Translations under genes and position numbers: made by a program
DNA from: Caballeronia telluris
GTDB taxonomy: Bacteria > Pseudomonadota > Gammaproteobacteria > Burkholderiales > Burkholderiaceae
Length of the DNA stretch: 64,000 bases
Assembly: GCF_001544495.1 (NCBI RefSeq)
Contig: NZ_FCNZ02000001.1
Location: 186,001 to 250,000, forward strand
Direction of reading: 5' to 3'
The notes under the pieces: model-generated
Databases searched by the model: none
What the model was told of the DNA's origin: nothing
The model's input: only the letters and a program-made list of their open reading frames with translations
Part shown: positions 53,857-62,390 of the stretch, in pieces
Position numbering within the stretch: the first letter of the stretch is position 1
How the letters are laid out: the number at the start of each line of letters is the position of its first letter

Positions 53857-53900
53857 GTCCTGCGTTCCTGTCGAAAATCGGTTGAATGAGCCGGTCCGCG

Positions 53901-54320
53901 TCAGCGGACCGTGACGATTTGCGCGAGCGTCGCGTTGGTGAGGAACTGGCCGTCGGCAGATTCGATCGTCAGTTGCGGTTGCGATCCTTGCAGGGATACG
54001 CCCTTGACCACGCCCGAGACGAGCGACGCGTCGGTCTTCACATCCACGTTGCGGCCGAGCAGCCCGAAAGTCTGCCCTGCCGACTGGAGTGAGAGCAGGC
54101 TGTCCAGCTTGTCGGTCGTCTGCCGCGACTGTTCGAGCGAGGTGAACTGGGCTAGTTGCGAGACGAACTCGAAGTTGTCGACGGGCTTGAGCGGATCCTG
54201 ATAGGTGAGCTGCGTCAGAATGATCTGCAGCAGCGACTGCATGTCGAGCCCAAGCGAATTCAAGTTGGTGTCGGTGCTGCCGCCAGCGTTTGCGGTCGAG
54301 CCGATAGGGCTAATCGCCAT
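53901..54320 (-). CDS. flgD: Hook-cap protein FlgD, short form
   Basis: 139 aa from ATG 54320, with GGAG 7 nt upstream. The conserved N-terminal FlgD region (QSLLQIILTQLTYQDPLKPVDNFEFVSQLAQFTSLEQS) is complete. It stops where the larger TTK/Fn3 hook-capping region would begin; a usual FlgD is about 220 residues, and only part of the cap core (VSGVVKGVSLQGSQPQLTIES) is kept. Confidence 0.88.
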   Translation of the reverse strand: MAISPIGSTANAGGSTDTNLNSLGLDMQSLLQIILTQLTYQDPLKPVDNFEFVSQLAQFTSLEQSRQTTDKLDSLLSLQSAGQTFGLLGRNVDVKTDASLVSGVVKGVSLQGSQPQLTIESADGQFLTNATLAQIVTVR

Positions 54321-55020
54321 GATGTTCTCCATCCAGAGTAACGGTGTGGTGTTCCAGTCGCGCATGCGCATGCTCGACTCCATTCACGAGAAGGCGCACA
54401 GGCTTCGGGCCGCCTTGACGTCGAAACGTTTCGAGGGCGTGACGGGCAAGCGCGACGGCTTCGTCGGTTGTTGCCGACGCAATACGGATCGCTAGCGAGG
54501 CGCCGGAAGCACCTTGCAATAAAGTGATGCGGAGGTCGGACGCTTCGATGCGGAAGGGCGAGAGTGATGCGCCCGGCCTGGTCGCAGGTCCTTTGAGAGC
54601 GCTTGACGGCGGCCGCATGCACGGCTCCGGCGGTGATACCGGTGCCTGCGGGGCCCATGCGGGTAGGGACTTCAATGCGCTTGGCTTCTGTTGCTCAGGT
54701 CCGCACGGCTGGATCGGTTCGACTTGCGGCGATACTTCTTCGTGATCCATACCGTGCTCTGACATGGGGATCGACGGCGCCTGCTGGAGCGCGCTCGCGC
54801 GCACCTGGCGAACGGGCCAAGCCAGCCCGTCCCCGGAAGAGGGCGGAAGCGTTTGCGCCACGCGCGGCGCGTGTGTATTGTTTGGCCGGCAACCCGACGC
54901 CGCACCGCGCCACATGTCGCGTTCGAGCCGGCGCAACACGCTATCGAAGGCATCGGCGGCGCTTGCGCCCGGCTGATAGGACAAGGCGTCTTTGGCATAC
55001 GTTATCGTGTCGATCTTCAT
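54310..55020 (-). CDS. FliK-position protein (putative hook-length control)
   Basis: 236 aa. Residues 1-150 are Pro/Ser/Gln-rich and disordered; residues about 155-236 form a compact domain (FRIEASDLRITLLQGASG, LARHALETFRRQGGPKPVRLLVNGVEHA). Disordered N-terminus plus a small C-terminal domain and the place between fliJ and flgD match FliK, but the C-terminal motif is not typical. Overlaps fliJ by 4 nt and flgD by 11 nt. Confidence 0.65.
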   Translation of the reverse strand: MKIDTITYAKDALSYQPGASAADAFDSVLRRLERDMWRGAASGCRPNNTHAPRVAQTLPPSSGDGLAWPVRQVRASALQQAPSIPMSEHGMDHEEVSPQVEPIQPCGPEQQKPSALKSLPAWAPQAPVSPPEPCMRPPSSALKGPATRPGASLSPFRIEASDLRITLLQGASGASLAIRIASATTDEAVALARHALETFRRQGGPKPVRLLVNGVEHAHARLEHHTVTLDGEHHGD

Positions 55021-55469
55021 GGCCGTACTCCCCGCGCGCGCAACGTCTCTTCGATCGCATCGCTTTGGCGTTGCTCAAGCGTGCGTGTGTAAGTCCGCGT
55101 CGTGCGTGAAACCGTTTCATCGGCCAGTTCTACCAACCGCTGGCTGTGCGCGTGCGCCACGCGTTCGCGCTCGTCGTGCTCGGCTGTGCGCTTCGCATCG
55201 TTCAGCGCGGCATCGGCACGGGCGCGCGCGGCGTTGATCGACGCGATGGAGTCAGCGATGAGATTGGGCGCGATCGCCGAGTCGGCTTGCAGCGCACGCC
55301 GGAGAGCCACCGTTTGTGCGTGCAGGAGCGCGCGCGCATCGATTTCGGCAACGTGGGCCCGAAGGGCTTCGGCTGCGACCCGTTGCGCTTCGAGTCGCTG
55401 CCGATCGAGTTGCAGCGAGCGGATTAGTGCCACTTGTGTGGCTGAACGCATGCGTTCGCGCGTGTTCAC
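55017..55469 (-). CDS. fliJ: FliJ-like export chaperone
   Basis: 150 aa from GTG 55469, overlapping the fliI stop. All-helical and coiled coil (LQLDRQRLEAQRVAAEALRAHVAEIDARALL), rich in Ala/Arg/Glu, the general look of FliJ/SctO. Sequence identity is weak by nature; position after fliI is decisive. Confidence 0.82.
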   Translation of the reverse strand: MNTRERMRSATQVALIRSLQLDRQRLEAQRVAAEALRAHVAEIDARALLHAQTVALRRALQADSAIAPNLIADSIASINAARARADAALNDAKRTAEHDERERVAHAHSQRLVELADETVSRTTRTYTRTLEQRQSDAIEETLRARGVRP

Positions 55470-56794
55470 GTCGGGCTCCGGAGTAGTGCGGTGAGGGTAG
55501 CGATGGCGTCGTTGCGCGATACCGAAGACAGCGCCTCCTGTCGCAAAAAGGCGATGAGGCTTTCCCGCAACGCAATCGCCCGGTCGAGCGCCGGTCGCGT
55601 GCCTGCGACATACAACCCGGCTTCGATCAGGGTCCTCGACGCCTCATAGATCGAAAGCTGCGCGACGGCATCCATGGCGAGGGCCCGCTCGGCGGGTGTG
55701 GTGACATGCTGAAACGCACGGCTTATGCTGCGCGGCACGTCTATGGCGGGGAAATGGCCCTGCTCGGCCAGCGTGCGGGTGAGCACGATGTGACCGTCGA
55801 GTAAAGCGCGCATGGTCTCGGCCATCGGATCGTCGATCTCGTCCGTTTCGGTGAGGACGGTCATCAGTGCCGTGATCGCACCGCCCGAACGCAATCCTCC
55901 GCAACGCTCCACGATTTTCGGCAGCGCGGCAAACACGCCCGGCGTGTAGGCGCGCAGAGTAGGCGGCTCGCCCGCCGCAAGGCCGGTTTCGCGCAACGCG
56001 AGCGCATAGCGCGTGACGGAGTCCAGCAGTAGCAGCACGTGCGCGCCGGTCGATCGAAAGTACTCGGCCACCGACAGCGCATAGAGGACGCTGCGCGCAC
56101 GGAGGATCGCGGGCTGGTCTGACGTCGCTACGATCATCGTTGAACGGGCGCGGGTCTCGTCGGAGAGCGTGCGGTGCCAGAACTCCTCGGCCTCGCGTCC
56201 GCGTTCGCCGACGAGGCACACCACGCAGACGTCCGCTTCAATGTGACGCGCAAGGCTACCCATCAGGGTCGACTTTCCGACGCCGCTGCCGGCGAAGATC
56301 CCGACGCGCTGCCCAACGCCGAGCGTGAGAAGGGCGTCGATCGCGCGCACGCCTGTCTGCACCGGCACGCAAGGCGAGGTGCGTTCGAGCGGCGAGAGAG
56401 CGATGCCGGCGAGCGGCCAGATTGATTCGAGCCCACGCGGCGCAGCGTTGCCGTCCAGCACTCGCCCTAACGGGTCGAGCACACGACCCAGCAAACCTTT
56501 GCCAACCGGAATGTCATGCTCGGCGCGCAGCGAAGATACCGCATCGCCGACGCGGATTGATGTAACGGCGGAAAAAGGTGCCAGTGTGACGCGGCCGATT
56601 TCCACGCGAACCACTTCGGCGAGGACGGGCGGCGAAACGTTTATCTGGCAAAGCGCTCCGATCGGAACGCCGGGACCATCCGCCTCGATGAAGGTTGACA
56701 TCACGCGCGTGACCGTTCCGGTGCGTGCCAGCACGTCGGCTTCGCTAACGGCTGTCACGAAGCGGTGCATGGGGTGGTTCGCCGCGTACGTCAT
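55466..56794 (-). CDS. fliI: Flagellar export ATPase FliI
   Basis: 442 aa. Walker A GIFAGSGVGKSTLMGSLA at about 160-177, Walker B region VLLLLDSVTRYALALRE, and the F1/T3SS ATPase segment GERGREAEEFWHRTL. It supplies energy for export and releases substrates from chaperones. Four-nucleotide overlaps on both sides. Confidence 0.95.
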   Translation of the reverse strand: MTYAANHPMHRFVTAVSEADVLARTGTVTRVMSTFIEADGPGVPIGALCQINVSPPVLAEVVRVEIGRVTLAPFSAVTSIRVGDAVSSLRAEHDIPVGKGLLGRVLDPLGRVLDGNAAPRGLESIWPLAGIALSPLERTSPCVPVQTGVRAIDALLTLGVGQRVGIFAGSGVGKSTLMGSLARHIEADVCVVCLVGERGREAEEFWHRTLSDETRARSTMIVATSDQPAILRARSVLYALSVAEYFRSTGAHVLLLLDSVTRYALALRETGLAAGEPPTLRAYTPGVFAALPKIVERCGGLRSGGAITALMTVLTETDEIDDPMAETMRALLDGHIVLTRTLAEQGHFPAIDVPRSISRAFQHVTTPAERALAMDAVAQLSIYEASRTLIEAGLYVAGTRPALDRAIALRESLIAFLRQEALSSVSRNDAIATLTALLRSPT

Positions 56795-57528
56795 GAACTT
56801 GCTTCCAGCAGCGCCGTTCGGATGCGCGCCAGTTGGCCGTCCAGACTTGCGTCCAGCGTTCCGAGATTAAGTCGTATCAGGCATTGTCCGGCTTTCAACT
56901 GCGTGTTCACGCCGACGCGCACGGCGTGGTCTCGTGCAAGGGGACCTGCGGCCCGTGCGAGATCGTCACTCGAAGGAAAGTCGGTTGTGGCGAATTCAAG
57001 TGCGAGAACCGACCCGGCGGCCAATTGGGCGACATGATGCGCTGCTGTTCGGGTAATCAACTCTGCATGCTCGTCAGCGTCTCCGAGCATGCGTTCGAGC
57101 GCGACGACTGCGATGTCGATCGCGAGGGGCTCAAGAGCGCTGAGCGATGCATGGAATGCGGCGACGGCGGCATCGACGCCGCTGCGCAGGCTGGCGTCCC
57201 GCCTTTCGTGATCTTGCACCGCGAGTTCCCGGCCCTTCGCGAGTCCCTCTGCCAGGCCATTTTCGTAGGCGGCCGCCGCTTCCGCCGCAGCGGCATGTTC
57301 GAATTCCGCGTGCGTCGAAGTAAGCTGGACTAGTTGCGACTTGAGCGCGAGCAGCTCGGCGTCGCGCCCGTCTGGGGCGCTAATCGCTTGCTTCGACGTC
57401 TGCGATGTCAATGTCTGGTCGCGGGGCGTCTGCTCCATCAAACTCATTCCCAGATCGCCATGTGGTTTCGCGGCGGCATGCGCATTCCGCCGATATTGCA
57501 CGCTGCGCGCTTTGATGAGAGTCGTCAT
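56791..57528 (-). CDS. fliH: FliH-like ATPase regulator
   Basis: 245 aa. Residues 60-130 are a coiled coil rich in Ala/Glu (AAAAEAAAAYENGLAEGLAKGRELAVQDHERR) with the Gly-rich spacing of FliH. The C-terminal domain (LSALEPLAIDIAVVALERMLGD, CLIRLNLGTLDASLDG) fits FliH/SctL. It precedes fliI with an ATGA overlap. Confidence 0.85.
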   Translation of the reverse strand: MTTLIKARSVQYRRNAHAAAKPHGDLGMSLMEQTPRDQTLTSQTSKQAISAPDGRDAELLALKSQLVQLTSTHAEFEHAAAAEAAAAYENGLAEGLAKGRELAVQDHERRDASLRSGVDAAVAAFHASLSALEPLAIDIAVVALERMLGDADEHAELITRTAAHHVAQLAAGSVLALEFATTDFPSSDDLARAAGPLARDHAVRVGVNTQLKAGQCLIRLNLGTLDASLDGQLARIRTALLEASS

Positions 57529-58070
57529 GCTTGCACTCCGAATCTCCGCAGCACGCGAAGCAGCTTGCCGGGGAAACTGCCGGACGACGCTGCGCGCGTG
57601 ACGCGCTTGTCGCCAAGGTTGCTACGGGCTGGCTCATCGGTGGCGACACGGACGCACACTTCCAGCCACGCCCTGCGCGCGTGCTCAGTGACGGAATCCA
57701 TATCTCGATGCTCGCGCATCGCGCACAGGCGCGTAGCCGGCAGCCGTGAAGAGATGGCGCGCTGATGATTGCTCTCGAGACTGCCCAAGAGCCGTGCCGC
57801 GAGCTCGACGGGCATCGTCGCGACCTGATACGCGAGCAGGGCGATATCCCGTCCGCTTTCGACGGACTGTTCTGGTTGCGCATGAAAGGCCGTCGCGAGG
57901 CGTGCCGACGCCTGCTCGTTCAATCCGGATGCCGCCGATAGAATCGGCTTGAGCCGCTCGCGCTCGTCAGTCGAGAGCGCGTTCCAGACGAGTTCGACAT
58001 CCTCGATCGGGTGTCGTAGCAGGTCCGCGACGGCCTTGCGCAGTTCGCGTTGCGGATCGGGCTTATTCAC
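57525..58070 (-). CDS. FliG-position protein, about half length, no recognisable torque domain
   Basis: 181 aa from GTG 58070, with GAGGAG 7 nt upstream, overlapping the fliF stop by 8 nt. Canonical FliG is about 330 aa with an EHPQ motif and a C-terminal charged torque helix. Here one helical block (VELVWNALSTDERERLKPIL) and a second one (MPVELAARLLGSLESNHQRAISSRLP) resemble armadillo-like FliG pieces; no EHPQ motif is seen and the C-terminus is basic. Both ends are fixed by the flanking overlaps, so this is not a truncated reading. It may bind FliF but is unlikely to work with MotA as usual. Confidence 0.6.
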   Translation of the reverse strand: MNKPDPQRELRKAVADLLRHPIEDVELVWNALSTDERERLKPILSAASGLNEQASARLATAFHAQPEQSVESGRDIALLAYQVATMPVELAARLLGSLESNHQRAISSRLPATRLCAMREHRDMDSVTEHARRAWLEVCVRVATDEPARSNLGDKRVTRAASSGSFPGKLLRVLRRFGVQA

Positions 58071-59514
58071 GAGCGGTCTCCTCGTGCGCAAGGAGCCTGC
58101 GCAGTCGCGCCGCGTGCTGTTCACGCTGTGCGTCGGTCAACCGCGCGGCTTGCGGCTCTTTCGTAGCGATGGACCGTTTGATGAGCCAGCAAAGCAGGAT
58201 CAACAGCAGGGCGCCGCACACGAGCCATGCCGAAAGACGAGTCGCGGCTGGGAAACTCGCGCGCACAGCGAGCGCAGGTTCGGATGCGGGAGATGCCTGA
58301 ATCGGTTGTTGTGCCGCCGCATTGGCTACGGTGCGCGCGTCCGCATCTTTTTTTACCTCGCCTTCGTGTCCTTCGCGCACAAAGGTCGACAGCACGTCGC
58401 CGCGCGCGGAGTCGAATCCGATCGCAGTCGAGATCACCGAGGTCAACCGCGTCATCTGGTCTTGCGGCAATGCGTGATCCAACACGATGCCGACCGACAA
58501 CCGGCGTATTGCGCCCGTGGCTTTCACGACCTGTTCCAGATCGCGCACCGTGCGCGAATCTGTTCGCAACGACGGAGACGATGCTTGTACGGCGGGAAGC
58601 GGCGGTCTGCCCTCCTCGCGTATCGAACGCGAGGAGGGAAGGGGCACGCTGGTTGAGACCGAACCCGCGTCGCTCGCAAGCGGGCGCGTCACTGTGGCCT
58701 CGTGGGTCGCGCGAACCTGATCGTTGTTGATGGTTGCCTCGACACTCACCGACGCATGTCCGTCTCCCAACGCTGAGAGGATCAGTGCGGCGATCTTGCG
58801 CTCGTAGCTTCGCTCGATCGCCTGTTTCAACTGCAAACCCGGATCGTCGATCTCGTTGCTTGCTGCGCTCGCGGGCGCGCCACGCGCGTCAAGCACGGCG
58901 ACATCGGCCGGCGACAGCTCCGGCACCGACGCCGCGACGAGCCGCTGGATGCCGCGAATCGCGTCGGCCTCAAGCGTCTGTCCGTCGCGCATGAAAAGAG
59001 CCACCGATGCTTTCGGCTTCTCATTGTCGTGGCGAAAGATCGACGATTCCGGCAGCGTAATGTGTACACGCGCCAGATCGATTTCGTCCAGCGTCATGAT
59101 CGTGCGGGCGAGTTCGCCCTGGAGGGCGCGCTGATAATTGACTTTCTGCGCGAACTCAGTGAGGCCAAGATCCGAGTTGTTGAACAACTCGAACCCGACG
59201 ACGCCCTGCAAGCGCAAGTCGCGGCTCATCAGTTTCAGCCGGGTCGCCCGCGTATCGCCAGACTGCACGAGAATAGCTGCGTTCTCTTCGTCGTAGCGGA
59301 ACGGAATCTTTTGCTTTTCAAGTTCGGCGGCGACGGCAGCGGCATCCTGGCGCTTGAGGCCGCTGAACATGACTTCGTAGGACGGTCGGAGCGCGAACCA
59401 GACCGCGAGCGCAGCGAAGACGACGATAAGCGCCAGGCCGATGGCGAGCCAGGCGCGGCGCGCTAGCGACGCGCCTGCGATGGACGCTAGAAGACGTGAG
59501 GAGAGCGCATTCAT
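58063..59514 (-). CDS. fliF: MS-ring protein FliF
   Basis: 483 aa. TM1 at about 20-42 (AWLAIGLALIVVFAALAVWFAL), the ring-building motifs SYEVMFSGLKRQDAAAVAAELEKQKIPFRYDEE and SDLGLTEFAQKVNYQRALQGELARTIMTLDEIDLARVHI, TM2 at about 430-452 and a short C-terminal tail. About 70 residues shorter than typical FliF, mainly in the periplasmic and C-terminal portions. The FliG-binding tail is present but short. First half-site of the MS ring; also the likely partner of the short FliG-like protein. Confidence 0.94.
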   Translation of the reverse strand: MNALSSRLLASIAGASLARRAWLAIGLALIVVFAALAVWFALRPSYEVMFSGLKRQDAAAVAAELEKQKIPFRYDEENAAILVQSGDTRATRLKLMSRDLRLQGVVGFELFNNSDLGLTEFAQKVNYQRALQGELARTIMTLDEIDLARVHITLPESSIFRHDNEKPKASVALFMRDGQTLEADAIRGIQRLVAASVPELSPADVAVLDARGAPASAASNEIDDPGLQLKQAIERSYERKIAALILSALGDGHASVSVEATINNDQVRATHEATVTRPLASDAGSVSTSVPLPSSRSIREEGRPPLPAVQASSPSLRTDSRTVRDLEQVVKATGAIRRLSVGIVLDHALPQDQMTRLTSVISTAIGFDSARGDVLSTFVREGHEGEVKKDADARTVANAAAQQPIQASPASEPALAVRASFPAATRLSAWLVCGALLLILLCWLIKRSIATKEPQAARLTDAQREQHAARLRRLLAHEETARE

Positions 59515-59515
59515 G

Positions 59516-59812
59516 TTAGATCTGCATCCGCATCAGTTCCTGATAGCCCTCGACGATCTTCGCCCGTACCTGCAGCGCGAACTGCAATTGAAGGCGCGCG
59601 TCTTCCAATGCGAGCATCACTTGATGTGGCGGCATGTCGTCGCCAATCGCGAACCCGGTGACAGCCGCCTCCGACGCTTGCACGGCATGGTCAACGCCCT
59701 CGACGCCGCGCATGAGCAGCCCGCCGAAGTCCTGCGTAGTTGCGATTGGGCCGTTATTCCATGGGCTCGACAAGCGCGGCGCGTCGATCAACGCGATACT
59801 TTCGATGTTCAT
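59516..59812 (-). CDS. fliE: FliE, MS-ring/rod junction
   Basis: 98 aa. Contains the family pieces FGGLLMRGVEGVDHAVQASEA, IGDDMPPHQVMLALEDARLQLQFALQVRAKIVEGYQELMRMQI. It overlaps flgC by 4 nt. Confidence 0.92.
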   Translation of the reverse strand: MNIESIALIDAPRLSSPWNNGPIATTQDFGGLLMRGVEGVDHAVQASEAAVTGFAIGDDMPPHQVMLALEDARLQLQFALQVRAKIVEGYQELMRMQI

Positions 59813-60270
59813 CCCTTGCTCCCGAGGTCGAGCGCGCGCATATACATGGAACGTGCGGCGCTGAACATCACGGTGTTTGCTTCGTAGACTCGGAGCGTCT
59901 GTACCATCAGTGCCATCTCGCCGGCATGATCGAGACCGGGGTAGTGGACGAAGCCCTTCGCATCGGCATGTGGATGCGTCGGGTCGTAGACAAGACGTGG
60001 CGGTGCATCGGAGGCCTCTACGCCAAACGTTTGGACGCCCGAATACGATGTGGCCGATAGCGCGTTTCCGTTTGATGTAGCGGCGACGGCCGCCAGTTGA
60101 GCATCGAATGCCGCAACGCGCGGGCCGGACACAAGGCGTAGCGGTTGGTACGCTTCACCCGTCGCTGTGCGCGTGGTATTCGCGTTGGCAAGGTTCTGCG
60201 CGATGATTTCAAGGCGTTGATGTTCGACATCCATGCCTGATCGTGCGATCGAAAAAATCCCGGTTGACAT
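59809..60270 (-). CDS. flgC: Proximal rod protein FlgC
   Basis: 153 aa. Opens with STGIFSIARSGMDVEHQRLEIIAQNLANANT and ends with the coiled strand EMALMVQTLRVYEANTVMFSAARSMYMRALDLG, both typical of FlgC. ATGA overlap with fliE. Confidence 0.94.
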   Translation of the reverse strand: MSTGIFSIARSGMDVEHQRLEIIAQNLANANTTRTATGEAYQPLRLVSGPRVAAFDAQLAAVAATSNGNALSATSYSGVQTFGVEASDAPPRLVYDPTHPHADAKGFVHYPGLDHAGEMALMVQTLRVYEANTVMFSAARSMYMRALDLGSKG

Positions 60271-60276
60271 GCGGCG

Positions 60277-60642
60277 TCAGACTCCCTTGATGGCCAGCGT
60301 CTGCAACTGCAGCGTTCGGTCAAGCATGCCGGTCAGCATCGCGTAACGCGCGGATGTTTCGGATGCCGTTGCGATCTCCTGATCGAGTTGCACGCCTTCG
60401 CTGCGATTCATCGCAGCGAGGTCCAGCGTTGGCGTGACACCGGCGACTCGCTCCGACACCCGTGTCGGCTCGTCACCGTGACGCGGCGAGGCGGCGGCGC
60501 GTAGTGCATCCTCGAAAGAGATGCGCGCCGGCGTGAAGCCGTCGGAATTGGCGTTCGCGATGTTGTCGGCGGTCACCGTCTGCCGCACGAACAGTCCATC
60601 GAGCGCTTTGCTCACAATGGCCGAAACCAGATCGATACTCAT
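60277..60642 (-). CDS. flgB: Proximal rod protein FlgB
   Basis: 121 aa. Motifs LFVRQTVTADNIANANSDGFTPARISFEDAL and ASETSARYAMLTGMLDRTLQLQTLAIKGV. It begins 27 bp after flgI; that is one of the few real gaps in the cluster, so a promoter could lie there. Confidence 0.93.
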   Translation of the reverse strand: MSIDLVSAIVSKALDGLFVRQTVTADNIANANSDGFTPARISFEDALRAAASPRHGDEPTRVSERVAGVTPTLDLAAMNRSEGVQLDQEIATASETSARYAMLTGMLDRTLQLQTLAIKGV

Positions 60643-60669
60643 GCTTTTCTTCGTTCCGAAACTTGCGGG

Positions 60670-61806
60670 TTATTGGATGATGAGGTCCGCGTGCAATGCC
60701 CCGGCGGTCTTGACCGCCTGCAGGATGGAGATGATGTCACGCGTGCTGACGCGGGATTTCGACAACGCCCGAACCAGGTCGCCCACCGTGCCGTCCGGGA
60801 AGGATGCTGCCACCGCGGGGCCGGGTTCCTCGACGGTGAGGTCCGTGTTGCCGATCACCATGCTGCGCACGCCAGGACCGGTGAAGCTGACGAGTCCGGG
60901 CTGCGACGCGGTGTATTCGGTGGAGATCGACACTCTGATGTCCCCGTGCGAGATGGTGATGGGCGAAATGCGGGTATCGCCGCCCGACACGACGGTACCC
61001 GTGCGCTCGCTGATGACGACACGCGACGACTGGTCAGGCTGTACCGCCAGCTCTTCGATACGCGCGACGTAATCGTTCATCGAACGCGCATTTTGAGGCG
61101 CGCGTATCTGTACGGTTTTGGCGTCGAGCGAGCGGGCGGTGTCGAAGCCGAGACTTTGGTTGATGCGTTGCTCAATACGTCGTGCAGTGCTTGCGTCCGC
61201 ATCCATCAGCACGAAGTGGAGGTATCCGTCGTCGGCCAGCAGCTCGGCCCGCAAAGGAATTTCCACCGTCGCGCCAAGCGGCACGATGCCCGCGGTCGGA
61301 TGATTCTTCTGCTTCGTGTTGCCATTGGCATCGTAACGGTACCCGCCGACCGACAGCGGGCCTTGCGCGAGCGCATAAGTCTTGCGGTCGGGCCCACGCA
61401 ACGACGTCATGATGAGCGTGCCACCCGCGAGGCTGCGCGCGTCGCCCATCGAGGTGACATTGATGTCGATCTTGTCGCCTTTATCTGCGGTGGGAGGCAT
61501 GGTGGCAGTCACCATCGCTAGCGCGACGTTACGGCTCTGGATCTGATCCTGCGTGATGGCCATGTCGAACTGCGACATCATGTTGGCGAGCGCTTGCCGC
61601 GTCGCTTGCGAGCGTGGGCTGTCGCCCGAGCCGGCGAGTCCTGTCACCAGGCCGTAGCCGACTAGCATGTTGTCGCGCCAGCCGAGAAATCGGCCCAGAT
61701 CCTTAAGCCGTACGTCGCTGATTGCGGCGCTGGCATCGTGAGGCGCAGCGACGCAGGCGAACAGAAACGCGCATGCGAGCGCGGCGAGAAGCGAGATTCT
61801 GCGCAT
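60670..61806 (-). CDS. flgI: P-ring protein FlgI
   Basis: 378 aa from ATG 61806, where TAATG couples it to flgH (61812 is an alternative). Signal peptide ending DASAAISDV. Core motifs LVGYGLVTGLAGSGDSP, VTATMPPTADKGDKIDINVTSMGDARSLAGGTLIMT and DVRVSISTEYTASQPGL. P-ring in the peptidoglycan layer. Confidence 0.95.
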   Translation of the reverse strand: MRRISLLAALACAFLFACVAAPHDASAAISDVRLKDLGRFLGWRDNMLVGYGLVTGLAGSGDSPRSQATRQALANMMSQFDMAITQDQIQSRNVALAMVTATMPPTADKGDKIDINVTSMGDARSLAGGTLIMTSLRGPDRKTYALAQGPLSVGGYRYDANGNTKQKNHPTAGIVPLGATVEIPLRAELLADDGYLHFVLMDADASTARRIEQRINQSLGFDTARSLDAKTVQIRAPQNARSMNDYVARIEELAVQPDQSSRVVISERTGTVVSGGDTRISPITISHGDIRVSISTEYTASQPGLVSFTGPGVRSMVIGNTDLTVEEPGPAVAASFPDGTVGDLVRALSKSRVSTRDIISILQAVKTAGALHADLIIQ

Positions 61807-62390
61807 TACCATAATCCGAGCCAGGCGAGAAAACGCGGAATCAGTCCGGGGCGCGAGCGGTCGGTGATGAAGCCCTCGCCGGCATATTCGATCTGCGCGT
61901 CCGCGAGTCGGTTCGACTGCACGGCGTTGTTCTGCGCGATATCGACCGGGCGAACGCGGCCTTTGAGATGGATCTTGGTTATCTCGCCGTTGACGTCGAT
62001 GTTCTGATTGCCGGCCACGATGAGATCGCCATTGGGAAGCACGTCGACGACCGTCGCGCTGATCTGCGCGAGAAGACGGCCAGTGCGCTCGATTTTGCCC
62101 TTGCCGCCGTAGTTGTCGCCGGCGCCGATCTGCGCCATGTTGTTGCCGGCGTACAGGGTGGAGACCTTGCCATTCAGCGCGAAGCTGGTGTTGGTCGAGG
62201 TGTCCGCGCTATTGCTGGCCGAAGAGTTCTCGTACACCAGGATCGTGATGATGTCGCCAGTTTTTGATGCGCGGCGATCGGCCGTCAGAGACTGCCAGGC
62301 GTCGGCATCGAAGAGGTTCGCGGCCGACGCGGCGGGCGACGTGGTCGCCAATGTCACGCATGCCATACACACGAGAATGAGACGGCGCAT
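61806..62390 (-). CDS. flgH: L-ring protein FlgH, without a lipobox
   Basis: 194 aa. The N-terminus MRRLILVCMACVTLATTSPAASAANLFD is a plain Sec signal with an ASA-type signal peptidase I site; the LxGC lipobox of canonical FlgH is missing. The mature core matches FlgH: KTGDIITILVYENSSASNSADTST, KGKIERTGRLLAQISATVVDVLPNGDLIVAGNQNIDVNGE, RVRPVDIAQNNAVQSNRLADAQIEYAGEGFI. Overlaps flgA by 1 nt. Confidence 0.93.
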   Translation of the reverse strand: MRRLILVCMACVTLATTSPAASAANLFDADAWQSLTADRRASKTGDIITILVYENSSASNSADTSTNTSFALNGKVSTLYAGNNMAQIGAGDNYGGKGKIERTGRLLAQISATVVDVLPNGDLIVAGNQNIDVNGEITKIHLKGRVRPVDIAQNNAVQSNRLADAQIEYAGEGFITDRSRPGLIPRFLAWLGLW

